This document shows positions 36,930 through 44,983 of a stretch of 64,000 nucleotides of DNA, piece after piece. Below the pieces are notes generated by a model. That model saw only the letters and a list, made by a program, of their open reading frames with translations. It searched no databases and was not told where the DNA came from. Position numbers and translations under genes: made by a program. Source of the stretch: JAGVSR01 sp964589785 (GTDB lineage: Bacteria > Pseudomonadota > Alphaproteobacteria > Rhizobiales > Hyphomicrobiaceae); the NCBI GenBank assembly GCA_964589785.1, contig CAZPUQ010000001.1, forward strand, positions 124,001-188,000, read 5' to 3'. Within the stretch, counting starts at the first letter, position 1, and each line of letters begins with the position of its first letter.

Positions 36930-37742
36930 CTACTCGTCTCCATCGGTCCGCGAGCCGTAGGTACGGACCGCGGCGAGCGCCGTGCGCGTCGCGGGATCGG
37001 CCAACGCCCGTTCGAGAACGACGGCGATACGGTCGCACCACTGCGCAACGCCCGTGTCCGATGCCAGGAGGTCGTTGCGCACCTCGATCAGCGCATGCGC
37101 GAGGCCGCGCGCGGTGCCGTGGCGGTAGAGGCAGTCGTTCTTCAGCCATCCGCGATAGGGCTCGTTGTCGCCCACGATGAGATCCGGCTCGCCGCGCAGG
37201 CCGTCGATCAGCAGGTGCGCGAGACGGTCGTCGCGGTCCCACAGGATGCCGGCGTGCCACGGTCTCGCCTCGCCGCGCCAGACCGGCGTGTAGGTGTGGA
37301 CCGAGACGAGCACCGGAGCGATGCCGTTCTGGAGCGCCGCCTCGATCGCGCCGGAGACGGCCCGGTGGTAGGGGTCGTGGAAGCGGGCGATGCGGTCGGC
37401 AATGTCGGCGTCCGTGACGTGCCGGTTGCCGGGGATGATCGTTCCGTCCGACAGCCGCATCACCAGCGTCGGGTCGTCGGTGCCGCGGTTGCAGTCGACG
37501 AGGAGACGGGAGAAGGCCGTCAGGATGGCCGGGGCGCCGAGCCGGGCGGCGAGCGCGCGCACGAGCGGCGCCGCACCCGGATCGTAGGCGATATGGCGCA
37601 GAAGGTCCTCTTGGGGCACGCCGAGCGACCCGAACTCGGCGGGAATGCGGTTCGAGGCGTGGTCGCAAAGCAGCAGGACGGGAGCGCGGCCGACCAGGGC
37701 CTCTCCGATAACCTCAAACGCATCAAGATGTTCGCGCTGCAC
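36930..37742 (-). CDS. N-formylglutamate amidohydrolase family protein (first copy)
   Basis: A 270-residue member of the N-formylglutamate amidohydrolase family. LLLCDHASNRIPAEFGSLG near residue 23, RLLVDCNRGTDDPTL near residue 79 and VSVHTYTPVWRGEARPWHAG near residue 146 are the family core with its metal-binding His, Asp and Arg residues. The start is GTG at 37742. No other hut genes are nearby, so histidine degradation is not assured. It is divergent from the glycerate kinase gene, and a second family member lies at 43409-44308. Confidence 0.88.
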   Translation of the reverse strand: MQREHLDAFEVIGEALVGRAPVLLLCDHASNRIPAEFGSLGVPQEDLLRHIAYDPGAAPLVRALAARLGAPAILTAFSRLLVDCNRGTDDPTLVMRLSDGTIIPGNRHVTDADIADRIARFHDPYHRAVSGAIEAALQNGIAPVLVSVHTYTPVWRGEARPWHAGILWDRDDRLAHLLIDGLRGEPDLIVGDNEPYRGWLKNDCLYRHGTARGLAHALIEVRNDLLASDTGVAQWCDRIAVVLERALADPATRTALAAVRTYGSRTDGDE

Positions 37743-37890
37743 GCTGCGCCTGCCTCAAGGATCGGGCCGCGTGGATCGCAGGTCCGCCCCGGCAGGCGTT
37801 GTTTCAGCGACTCATGGCCGCTTGACGGCGTCCGGGGCTTCCCGCAAACACGACGAAAGTCGAAGTCCCCACCAGCGAACGGAACTCGTC

Positions 37891-39186
37891 ATGGCCTCTA
37901 TCGACCCGGCCCAACAGCGTCAATTGCTCCGCGCCATGTACGACAAGGCCGTTTCGCTCGCCCATCCGGACGTCTGCGTGCCGCCGTTTCTGCCGGACGT
38001 GCCCGAGGGCGGCCGCATCGTCATCGTCGGTGCCGGCAAGGCGGCGGCCGCCATGGCGCGGGCCACAGAAAAGCATTATGCGGCCAAGGGCCGGGGCGAT
38101 CGCCTCTTCGGCTTCGTTACGACCCGCCACGGCTACGGTCTGCCCTCGGAGATCATCCCCATCATGGAGGCGGGCCATCCGGTGCCGGACGCCAACAGCG
38201 TCGCCTCGGCCAGCCTTGCCGTCCAGCTCGCCAGGTCCGGCGGGCCAAACGATCTCGTGCTCTGCTTGCTGTCGGGCGGCGCGTCCGCGCTATGGTCGGC
38301 ACCCGTCGCCGGCGTGTCGTTCGAGGCCAAGCGCGCGCTGACGCGCCAGCTCTTGAAGTCGGGCGCGCGCATCTCCGAGATGAACTGCGTGCGCAAGCAC
38401 CTCTCGCGCATCAAGGGCGGACGGCTCGCGGCGGCATCCTATCCGGCCCGCCTCATTACGCTCGCCATCTCCGACGTTCCCGGCGACGATCCCGACGCCA
38501 TCGGCTCAGGCCCGACGGTGCCGGATTCCACGACGCTCGCCGAAGCGCGCGCGGTGCTCGCCAACTACAAGATCGCGGCCGCCGACGAGATCGTGCGCGC
38601 GCTTGCCGATCCGGCGAACGAGACGCTGAAGCCCGGCGACGCCCGGCTTGCGAATGCGACCTATCATCTCGTCGCTGCGCCGAAAGCCTCGCTCCGGGGC
38701 GCAGGTGAGATCGCCGCGGCCGCCGGATACCGCGTCGAGTTTCTGGGTGATTCGCTTGAAGGCGAGGCGCGCGAGGTCGGCCGCCAGCACGCCGCCCTTG
38801 CGCTCGCCGCCAAGGCGCGCGGGGAGCGCGTGGCCTTCATCTCCGGCGGGGAGTTCACCGTCACCGTCACCGGCAACGGAGCCGGCGGCCCGAACCAGGA
38901 ATACATGATGGGCGTAGCGCTCGGCCTCGATGGGGCGCCCGGCATTTCGGCGCTCGCCGGCGATACCGACGGCATCGATGGCGGCGGCGGCAATCCCGAC
39001 GACCCGGCCGGTGCCGTGGTGACGCCCGATACGCTGGCCCGGGCGCAGGCGAAGAACCTCAATGCAGCCGCTTTGTTGGCCAACAACGACTCGACGGCCT
39101 TCTTCCGTCAGATCGGCGACCTGCTCGAGTGCGGTCCGACCCAGACGAACGTGAACGATTTCCGCGTCTTGCTGGTCGATCCGTGA
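37891..39186 (+). CDS. Glycerate 2-kinase (GckA/TtuD, MOFRL family)
   Basis: A 431-residue glycerate kinase of the DUF4147-MOFRL type. IVIVGAGKAAAAMARATE near residue 47, LLSGGASALWSAPV near residue 127, and ISDVPGDDPDAIGSGPTVPD near residue 192 lie in the N-terminal domain. The C-terminal MOFRL domain contains FISGGEFTVTVTGNGAGGPN and LAGDTDGIDGGGGNPDDPAG. It phosphorylates glycerate to 2-phosphoglycerate; older annotation for the family is hydroxypyruvate reductase TtuD. Such enzymes link serine, tartrate or glyoxylate metabolism to glycolysis, and pyk lies close downstream. Confidence 0.92.
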   Translation: MASIDPAQQRQLLRAMYDKAVSLAHPDVCVPPFLPDVPEGGRIVIVGAGKAAAAMARATEKHYAAKGRGDRLFGFVTTRHGYGLPSEIIPIMEAGHPVPDANSVASASLAVQLARSGGPNDLVLCLLSGGASALWSAPVAGVSFEAKRALTRQLLKSGARISEMNCVRKHLSRIKGGRLAAASYPARLITLAISDVPGDDPDAIGSGPTVPDSTTLAEARAVLANYKIAAADEIVRALADPANETLKPGDARLANATYHLVAAPKASLRGAGEIAAAAGYRVEFLGDSLEGEAREVGRQHAALALAAKARGERVAFISGGEFTVTVTGNGAGGPNQEYMMGVALGLDGAPGISALAGDTDGIDGGGGNPDDPAGAVVTPDTLARAQAKNLNAAALLANNDSTAFFRQIGDLLECGPTQTNVNDFRVLLVDP

Positions 39187-39293
39187 GCGCAGCCCCGCTC
39201 TCGCGTGTGGCCGCAGCCCGCCCGCTCCGCCGGCGGCTGCGGACGCGGGACAGGGGGGACGCCGGTTCCTGTCCGAGCGAGCCACGGATCACC

Positions 39294-39737
39294 ATGACCT
39301 TCCTTGCCCATCCGCGTCCCGCCATTCCGTTCTTCGCCGGTCTTGCGCTGGTCCTGGCCATGGCCGAGCCGGCGATGGCGGACTTGAAGCTGTGCAACTC
39401 GACGGCGAGCCGCGTCGGCGTCGCCATCGGCTATCAGGACCCCGAGGGCTGGGCGACCGAAGGCTGGTGGAACGTCGCCTCGCAGACCTGCGAGACGCTG
39501 TTGAAGGGGACCTTGCCCAGCCGTTTCATCTACATCCATGCCGTCGACTACGACCGCGGCGGCGAATGGGCCGGCAAGAGCGAGATGTGCACGGGCGACA
39601 AATCGTTCTCCATCCGGGGTGTTCAGGATTGCGGCAAACGCGGCTACAAGGCGACGGGCTTTTTCGAGGTCGATACCGGCGACGCCAAGGAGTGGACCGT
39701 CCGTCTGACGGATCCCGATCCCAGCACGAAGAAATAG
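39294..39737 (+). CDS. DUF1036 secreted protein
   Basis: A 147-residue exported protein; the signal peptide ends near ...AEPAMA. The mature part starts DLKLCNSTASRVGVAIGYQD, the typical DUF1036 beginning, and carries five Cys residues that could form disulfides (for example in SQTCETLLKG, EMCTGDK and QDCGKRG). WNVASQTCETL and IYIHAVDYDRGGEW are conserved. Function is unknown. In Hyphomicrobiales the gene is commonly found just before pyk, as here (40 bp apart). Confidence 0.88.
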   Translation: MTFLAHPRPAIPFFAGLALVLAMAEPAMADLKLCNSTASRVGVAIGYQDPEGWATEGWWNVASQTCETLLKGTLPSRFIYIHAVDYDRGGEWAGKSEMCTGDKSFSIRGVQDCGKRGYKATGFFEVDTGDAKEWTVRLTDPDPSTKK

Positions 39738-39777
39738 CGGCGGGGCCGGCCGGCTGCATCGAGATGATGAGAAGAAG

Positions 39778-41274
39778 ATGAGACGCAACCGCCGCGTGAA
39801 GATCGTTGCCACCCTGGGCCCGGCCTCCTCCTCTCCCGAGATGGTGGAAAGGCTCGTGCATGCGGGCGTCGACGTGTTCCGCATCAACATGAGCCATACG
39901 GCGCACGAGACGGCCCGGGCCTACGTCGAGACGATCCGGTCGGTCGCCGAGAAGACCCGCTATGCGGCCGGCGTGCTGTGCGATCTGCAAGGGCCGAAGT
40001 TTCGCCTCGGCGAATTCCACGGCGGCCGCGTCTTCGTCAACGACGGCGCGGCGTTCGCCTTCGACCAGGACAAGACGGCCGGCAACGCGGAGCGCATCTT
40101 CCTGCCCCACCCGCAGATCTTCGATGCCGTCGAGCCGGGCCATCTGCTCCTGCTCGACGACGGCAAGATCCGCATGCGCGTGAAGGCGGCGGGCAAGGGC
40201 CGCATCCTCGCCGAGGTGGTCACGGGCGGAGCGCTGGCCTCGCGCAAGGGCATCAGCCTGCCCGATACGCTCTTGCCCGTCAGCGCGCTAACCGAGAAGG
40301 ACATTGCCGATCTCGATTGCGCGCTCGCCATCGGTGCGGACTGGATCGCGCTGTCGTTCGTGCAGCGCTCCGAGGACGTGCTGGAGGCCAAGCGCATCAT
40401 CGGCGACCGGGCCGCCGTGATCGTCAAGATCGAGAAGCCGTCGGCGGTCGACGACATCGACGCCATCGTCGCGGCCGGCGACGGCTTCATGGTCGCCAGA
40501 GGCGATCTCGGCGTCGAGATGCCGGTCGAGCGCGTGCCGGGACTGCAGAAGAAGATCACGCGGCTGGCGCGCGAGGCGGGCAAGCCGGTCGTCGTCGCGA
40601 CCCAGATGCTGGAAAGCATGATCTCTTCCCCCGTGCCGACGCGGGCGGAAGTGTCCGACGTCGCAGCCGCCGTGTTCGACGGCGCTGACGCCGTGATGCT
40701 GTCGGCCGAGTCCGCGGTCGGCCAGTACCCGGTCGAGGCGATCCAGATGATGGACCGCGTCGCCATCGAGGTCGAAAGCGACCCGAGCTACGATGCCTTC
40801 GTCCACGCGACGGAGTTCTCCAAGCGGCCGACCGGCGCCGATGCCATCGCGGCGGCGGCCTATGCGATCGCCAATACGGTCAAGGTGACGGCGATCCTCT
40901 GCTACACGGCAACGGGATCGACGGCGCTGCGCGTGGCGCGCGAGCGTCCCGGCCTGCCGGTCATCGGCTTGACGCCGATCGAGAGCACCGCGCGGCGGCT
41001 CGCGCTCGTGTGGGGCGTGCAGACCGTGCTGACGGCCGATCCCGAGGACCTTGCCCACATGGTGCGCAAGGCGTCGCAGATTGCCTACGAGGAGGGTTTC
41101 GTGAAGGCGGGCGAAGGACTGGTCATCACCTGCGGCGTGCCGCTCGGCTCTCCCGGCGCCACGAACATGATCCGCCTCGCCTTCATCGACGAGCACGGCC
41201 TGCCGGACGGGCATACGCCCGACGAGTTCCCGACGGGCGGCAAGCGGCGGACGCCGGTCGTGGCCAAGGTCTGA
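39778..41274 (+). CDS. pyk: Pyruvate kinase
   Basis: A 498-residue pyruvate kinase that converts phosphoenolpyruvate and ADP to pyruvate and ATP. KIVATLGPASSSPEMVERLV is the N-terminal motif, followed by FRINMSH and LCDLQGPKFRLG. The active-site lysine and metal ligands are in VIVKIEKPSAVDDIDAIV near residue 216 and MVARGDLGVEMP near residue 240. The C-terminal domain is complete. AGAAG precedes the ATG. A palindromic repeat lies just after the gene. Confidence 0.97.
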   Translation: MRRNRRVKIVATLGPASSSPEMVERLVHAGVDVFRINMSHTAHETARAYVETIRSVAEKTRYAAGVLCDLQGPKFRLGEFHGGRVFVNDGAAFAFDQDKTAGNAERIFLPHPQIFDAVEPGHLLLLDDGKIRMRVKAAGKGRILAEVVTGGALASRKGISLPDTLLPVSALTEKDIADLDCALAIGADWIALSFVQRSEDVLEAKRIIGDRAAVIVKIEKPSAVDDIDAIVAAGDGFMVARGDLGVEMPVERVPGLQKKITRLAREAGKPVVVATQMLESMISSPVPTRAEVSDVAAAVFDGADAVMLSAESAVGQYPVEAIQMMDRVAIEVESDPSYDAFVHATEFSKRPTGADAIAAAAYAIANTVKVTAILCYTATGSTALRVARERPGLPVIGLTPIESTARRLALVWGVQTVLTADPEDLAHMVRKASQIAYEEGFVKAGEGLVITCGVPLGSPGATNMIRLAFIDEHGLPDGHTPDEFPTGGKRRTPVVAKV

Positions 41275-41331
41275 ACGCGGGCAGGGGAGCGTCGACCGGG
41301 CGCCGAGGGCCGAAGCCCCAAGTAGCCCTGG

Positions 41332-41354
41332 ATGGCCGGGTTGAACCCGGCCAT
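41332..41354. repeat. Palindromic intergenic element (REP-like)
   Basis: ATGGCCGGGTT-G-AACCCGGCCAT, a perfect 11-bp inverted repeat with a one-base centre, lies between pyk and the convergent TPR gene. The context (CCTGG before, GATGTGAG after) matches a palindrome dispersed in alphaproteobacterial intergenic regions. It could also stabilise or end the pyk transcript. Confidence 0.7.
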
Positions 41355-41408
41355 GATGTGAGGGGGGAAGTTGGGGCACCGGCATGACCGGTCATGGACG
41401 CGGGGGCC

Positions 41409-42074
41409 TCAGATGCCGCGGCCGTCGACGGTGTCCTCGAGCTCTTTCAAGGTTTCCCTGGCGCCCGGCGAGTTGGGATGCGCCTTCAGAAGCGTGCGCA
41501 CGACGTCGAGCGCCGCCTTGTCCTGGCCCATCGTGCGCAGGATCTGGACGAGACCCTCGAGCGCGCGGAAGTTGCCGGGATCGAGCGCGAGCACGCGCCG
41601 CAGATCGCCGAGCGCGCGGCTGTATTCGAGCTTGACGACGTAGACGTAGGCGCGCCGGTTGAAGCCCTCCGGCCAGTCCGGATAGAGCTCGGTCACGTGA
41701 TCGAGGAATTGCAGGGCGAGGTCGAAGTCCTTCGCCTCCGCCGCGGCGAGCGCGCGCGAGAGAAGGAGGCTGGCGGTCGGGCTGTCCGACCGGATCCAGA
41801 TCTGCTCGATCTCCCGGACGATCGGCTCGGCCGCCGCGGCATCGGGAGCCTGCGCCAACGCATCGTAAAGACGCTTCAGAGCCTCGGCGTGCGTCTCGGG
41901 CTTTCGCACCTCGCGTCCGGCAGGCGTCCGTGGAGGGGGAGCCACGCCGGCGGCGGGGTCTTGAGGAGCGGGCGGGTCCGCCTGCGGCGGCGCTCCAGCA
42001 TCGGCCGTGCCTGCCAGGAGCAGCGTAATCAGCGCGGCCGGGACGGATGCGAAAAGGGGGCGGCGGGTCGTCAT
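41409..42074 (-). CDS. Tetratricopeptide-repeat periplasmic protein
   Basis: A 221-residue exported protein. The signal peptide (SVPAALITLLLAGTADA) is followed by a Pro-rich stretch and then helical repeats. At least three TPR units can be seen, for example FDLALQFLDHVTELYPDWPE and YSRALGDLRRVLALDPGNFR, each ending in the usual Asp-Pro or Tyr-Pro turn. The protein probably acts as a scaffold; its partner is not evident. It is convergent with pyk. Confidence 0.85.
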   Translation of the reverse strand: MTTRRPLFASVPAALITLLLAGTADAGAPPQADPPAPQDPAAGVAPPPRTPAGREVRKPETHAEALKRLYDALAQAPDAAAAEPIVREIEQIWIRSDSPTASLLLSRALAAAEAKDFDLALQFLDHVTELYPDWPEGFNRRAYVYVVKLEYSRALGDLRRVLALDPGNFRALEGLVQILRTMGQDKAALDVVRTLLKAHPNSPGARETLKELEDTVDGRGI

Positions 42075-42129
42075 GGCCGCACTCTAGGCCGCGTCCGGGA
42101 CGCGGTCAAAGCGGCCTTCGAGTGACAAC

Positions 42130-42157
42130 GGCCCCCGGAACGTGCGTTCCGGAGGCC
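42130..42157 (-). terminator. Hairpin downstream of rpmJ
   Basis: GGCC-C-CCGGAAC (42130-42141), loop GTGC, GTTCCGG-A-GGCC (42146-42157) forms a strong stem 28 bp past the rpmJ stop. The following minus-strand bases (GTTGTCACT) give only a weak U tract, so termination is likely but not certain. Confidence 0.5.
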
Positions 42158-42184
42158 GCGGGGCCGAACGACGGGAGCGGGGCC

Positions 42185-42310
42185 TCAGCCCTGCCGTGCC
42201 TTGAAGCGGCGCTGCGACTTGTTGATGACGTAGACGCGGCCCTTGCGGCGCACGATGCGGTTGTCGCGATGGCGCGAGCGAAGGGACTTCAGCGAGTTGC
42301 GGACTTTCAT
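42185..42310 (-). CDS. rpmJ: 50S ribosomal protein bL36, zinc-free form
   Basis: A 41-residue basic protein read on the minus strand: it begins MKVRNSLKSLRSRHRDNR, continues IVRRKGRVYVINKSQ and ends RRFKARQG. This matches the cysteine-free alphaproteobacterial form of bL36. The four zinc ligands of the classical form are absent. A strong hairpin follows 28 bp after the stop. It is a separate transcription unit from the tRNA upstream. Confidence 0.95.
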   Translation of the reverse strand: MKVRNSLKSLRSRHRDNRIVRRKGRVYVINKSQRRFKARQG

Positions 42311-42498
42311 GGCGAATACCACTCAATTGGGCGGCCCGAGGAAGCGTGCGGAATGCCAAACCGGCAGCCGGTCTGGATCGCCCAAGCCATCGAGCGCGGG
42401 AAAAGCTGCGGGACCCTAGTCGGGGCCGCGCGGCCTGTCAACAAAGAGCCGCCCGGCCGCGACGCAGAATCTTTCTAAGTCCTGATATGATGGAGGAA

Positions 42499-42573
42499 TG
42501 GTGGGCACTAGAGGGATCGAACCTCTGACCCCTTCCATGTCAAGGAAGTGCTCTACCGCTGAGCTAAGTGCCC
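42499..42573 (-). tRNA. tRNA-Val (anticodon GAC)
   Basis: A 75-nt gene on the minus strand with the CCA end encoded (complement of TGG at 42499-42501). The acceptor stem GGGCACT pairs with AGTGCCC. The anticodon arm is CTTCC-TTGACAT-GGAAG with anticodon GAC, and the T arm has GGTTCGATCC. All four stems form without mismatch in the arms I checked. Confidence 0.97.
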
Positions 42574-42681
42574 TGAAAAAGACCGCGCCGGGTCGAGCGC
42601 GGAGGCCCCGTATATCGGCATTGGCGGCCCGAGGCAAGCGCGGCGGCCGCGGATGCACCCTGGCCCGCCGGGGCGTGATGA

Positions 42682-43068
42682 TCAGGCCTCCAGCAGCCGC
42701 TCGACCTCGCGGACGAGGTCCTTGAGATGGAAGGGCTTGGAGAGGACGCGGGCGTCCTTCGGGCCCTGGTTCTCGCTGTTGAGGACGACGGCGGCGAAGC
42801 CGGTGATGAACATGATCTTGAGGTCCGGATCGATCTCGCTCGCCCGGCGGGCGAGCTCAATGCCGTCCATCCGCGGCATGACGATGTCGGTCAGGAGAAG
42901 GGTGAACGGCTCGCGCTCCAGCCGCTCCAGGGCTTCCACGCCGTTGGCGAAGCCGATGACGTCGTAGCCGGCCCGGGCCAGCGCCCGCTCCAGGAAGGCG
43001 CGCATAGAATCGTCATCCTCGGCCAGGAGGATGCGATGCACGGGGACGCGGGACGGACTGATCGACAT
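42682..43068 (-). CDS. cpdR: Single-domain response regulator, CpdR type
   Basis: A 128-residue receiver domain without an output domain. ILLAEDDDSMRAFLERALAR near residue 13 holds the acidic pocket, the phosphorylated residue is D61 in LLTDIVMPRMDGIELA, and VLSKPFHLKDLV carries the conserved Lys. The segment MFITGFAAVVLNSENQ is characteristic of CpdR, which in Caulobacter controls ClpXP localisation and CtrA proteolysis when unphosphorylated. The ATG at 43068 gives a short N-terminal extension; initiation closer to HRILLAED is possible. It is divergent from an N-formylglutamate amidohydrolase gene. Confidence 0.9.
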   Translation of the reverse strand: MSISPSRVPVHRILLAEDDDSMRAFLERALARAGYDVIGFANGVEALERLEREPFTLLLTDIVMPRMDGIELARRASEIDPDLKIMFITGFAAVVLNSENQGPKDARVLSKPFHLKDLVREVERLLEA

Positions 43069-43408
43069 GAGAACTTTGCGACTGGCGGGCACTCTGGCAG
43101 GCACTGGCGCGCAATCTAGCGCAGAAGCGGCATGATGCCATCCGAATCTGACGCGACTTTGGTAAAAGTAGAATGAAGGTGTAGACGGGCACCGACAAGT
43201 TTGCAGTCCTCGACACGGCCGTCGCTCGCCCGCCGGCTGTTTGCATGTTGGCCATGTGAAGACGGTCGTGGACAGGGGCGCCGGGCGTTGGCAGAGTGCC
43301 GCCGTCCGCAGGCTGGCGAAGCGCCTCGGACGCCGCGTCTTTTTTGCGCGCGAACCATTTGAATTTCCGGCGGTTGCCCAGGATCACAGGAGCACGAAGA
43401 TCTCGTCG
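43069..43408. other. Divergent intergenic region cpdR / amidohydrolase
   Basis: About 340 bp without a supported gene. It must contain promoters for both flanking genes. The part near 43140-43200 is poorer in G and C than its surroundings (for example TTTGGTAAAAGTAGAATGAA), as expected for a promoter. I see no full CtrA box. Confidence 0.5.
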
Positions 43409-44308
43409 ATGGCATGGAGCGAGGAGCAAGCGATTCGCGATGAGCTGACGCCGCCTTTCGAAGTGCGCGAACCGCTCTCGTCGCTGTCTCCGTTCGTGTT
43501 CTGCTCGCCGCATTCGGGCCGCATCTATCCGGCGCGCTTTCTCAAGCAGTCGCGGCTCGACCCCATGGCGCTCAGGCGCTCCGAGGACTGCTACGTGGAT
43601 GAGCTCTTCGCGCGCGCGGCCTCCTGCGGCGCGGCCCTCCTCTCCGCCCGCTTCCCGCGCGCCTATCTCGATGCCAACCGCGAGCCGTTCGAGCTCGACC
43701 CGGAGCTGTTCGCCGAAGCCCTGCCCGATTGGGCGAACGCCCGCTCGATCCGTGTCGCAGGGGGGCTCGGAACCATTGCGCGCATCGTCGCCGACGGCGA
43801 GGAGATCTACAGAGAGCCGCTGCAGCTCAAGGATGCGCTCGTGCGCATCGAGCTCCTGCACAAGCCCTTCCACGACGTCCTGCGCAGCCTGATCGAGAGA
43901 GCCCGCCGCAACTTCGGCTATGCGATCCTGATCGACTGCCATTCGATGCCGTCGTCGCATTTCGCCCACTCGGGCGTGCAGCGCCCCGATTTCGTCATCG
44001 GAGATCGCTTCGGCACGTCGTGCGATCCGCGGCTGACGAAACTCCTGCGAAGCCTGATCGCGGACCTCGGCTACGGCGTCCAGCTCAACCGTCCCTATGC
44101 CGGCGGCTACATCACCGAGCACTACGGCCGGCCGCTGCGCGGGGTCCACGCCGTGCAGATCGAGATCAATCGGGCGCTCTACATGGACGAGAAGACGCTG
44201 GACAAGACCGCGCGCTTCGTCAGTCTCGAGCGCGATCTCGTGCGGCTCGCCGGAAGTCTCTTCGCGGAGGTGCCGCCGGTGCTGGAGCGGCGCAGCGCAG
44301 CCGAATAG
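43409..44308 (+). CDS. N-formylglutamate amidohydrolase (second copy)
   Basis: A 299-residue enzyme of the same family as the gene at 36930-37742 but clearly diverged from it. FVFCSPHSGRIYPARFLKQS near residue 31, RAYLDANREPFELDPELF near residue 86 and ILIDCHSMPSSH near residue 173 are the family motifs, the last with metal-binding His. YAGGYITEHYGRP and VHAVQIEINRALYMDE follow. Homologues release formate from N-formyl-L-glutamate. ATG at 43409 is preceded by AGGAG at a rather long distance. It lies upstream of two small-RNA units and a HisN-like gene. Confidence 0.9.
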   Translation: MAWSEEQAIRDELTPPFEVREPLSSLSPFVFCSPHSGRIYPARFLKQSRLDPMALRRSEDCYVDELFARAASCGAALLSARFPRAYLDANREPFELDPELFAEALPDWANARSIRVAGGLGTIARIVADGEEIYREPLQLKDALVRIELLHKPFHDVLRSLIERARRNFGYAILIDCHSMPSSHFAHSGVQRPDFVIGDRFGTSCDPRLTKLLRSLIADLGYGVQLNRPYAGGYITEHYGRPLRGVHAVQIEINRALYMDEKTLDKTARFVSLERDLVRLAGSLFAEVPPVLERRSAAE

Positions 44309-44374
44309 ACCGGGCGCACCAACGGAGGCCGACCAGGACTTGCGCCGGTTTGGCGCCGGTGCGCGGGCTGAGCC

Positions 44375-44460
44375 AAAAAAAAAGGGCCATCCGCGAAGGA
44401 TGGCCCAAGTCTAGGGAGGAAACGCCCGAGAGGGCTGCAAGAGGACGAGCAAGCTCGCCA
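44375..44460 (-). ncRNA. Small RNA A (suhB/mmgR-like motif), 3' part
   Basis: On the minus strand the unit contains a GCCC-loop-GGGC hairpin (44424-44435), then a single-stranded core running GTTTCCTCCCTAGACTT, and then the terminator stem GGGCCATCC/GGATGGCCC (44384-44406) followed by nine U residues (44375-44383). The core includes CCUCCC, complementary to ribosome binding sites, as in many trans-acting small RNAs. The 26-bp block 44402-44427 is identical to unit B at 44719-44744, while the stem sequences differ but pair. The 5' end is estimated. The similarity to the alphaproteobacterial suhB/mmgR motif is from memory and needs a covariance-model search. Confidence 0.78.
44384..44406 (-). 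terminator. Intrinsic terminator of small RNA A
   Basis: A 9-bp perfect stem with a 5-base loop, followed on the minus strand by nine consecutive U residues. It is one of the best terminators in the window. Confidence 0.9.
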
Positions 44461-44690
44461 TTGCATGTCAGGAAACTAATGGTGCGCCGCAAAAAGTGCA
44501 ACTGCGAAAAACGCAGGGCTGCCCCCCAAATCGGGGTGGGCAACTTGAGGCCATTGATTGTATTCTGAAAAATAAGAAACGGGCACGGAAGAAAGCGCCA
44601 GCTTGACGAAGAGTTCGATGTTGCGATGCGTCAAGCCGCCGCGTGGGTCTTCTTCTAACCCGAAGCCGGCGACGCAGTGCGAGGGCGGAA

Positions 44691-44760
44691 TAAAAAGAGG
44701 CCGTTCGTATGGACGAACGGCCCAAGTCTAGGGAGGAAACGCCCAGTGTGGGCAATGAAA
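44691..44760 (-). ncRNA. Small RNA B (suhB/mmgR-like motif), 3' part
   Basis: The second unit, 317 bp from unit A in the same orientation. The upper hairpin is GCCC-AGTGT-GGGC (44741-44753). The same 26-bp core follows (44719-44744), and the terminator stem is GGCCGTTCG/CGAACGGCC (44699-44722), ending in a U-rich tail (UCUUUUUA). The outer stems share little sequence with unit A yet pair fully, which indicates conserved RNA structure. The 5' end is estimated. The neighbouring plus-strand gene is an inositol-monophosphatase-type gene, as expected for the suhB motif. Confidence 0.78.
44699..44722 (-). terminator. Intrinsic terminator of small RNA B
   Basis: A 9-bp perfect stem with a 6-base loop, followed on the minus strand by UCUUUUUA. 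Confidence 0.82.
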
Positions 44761-44983
44761 GACCGGAAGTGCACCCGACCTTCCACGGCTGCCACGATGC
44801 CTGTGTTCGTGCGGACCAGCAACACGAGCGGGAATTCTCCGGAAATATTCCCTTTCCGGCGAGGCACCTGAACCACAGTCAAGGAAAAGCCTATGATTTA
44901 TGAGGGAGTTGGGTGTGCACCCCATCCGCCGCGCCTGTCCCCCGCCGGTGCAAAACCCATCACGATGTCTTGAGATCGTCCTC

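Noticed and set aside
44900..44983. Upstream ATG for the HisN-like gene
   Set aside because: The 28 extra residues (rich in Pro, Arg and Cys) do not resemble an IMPase N-terminus; GTG at 44984 gives the normal length.
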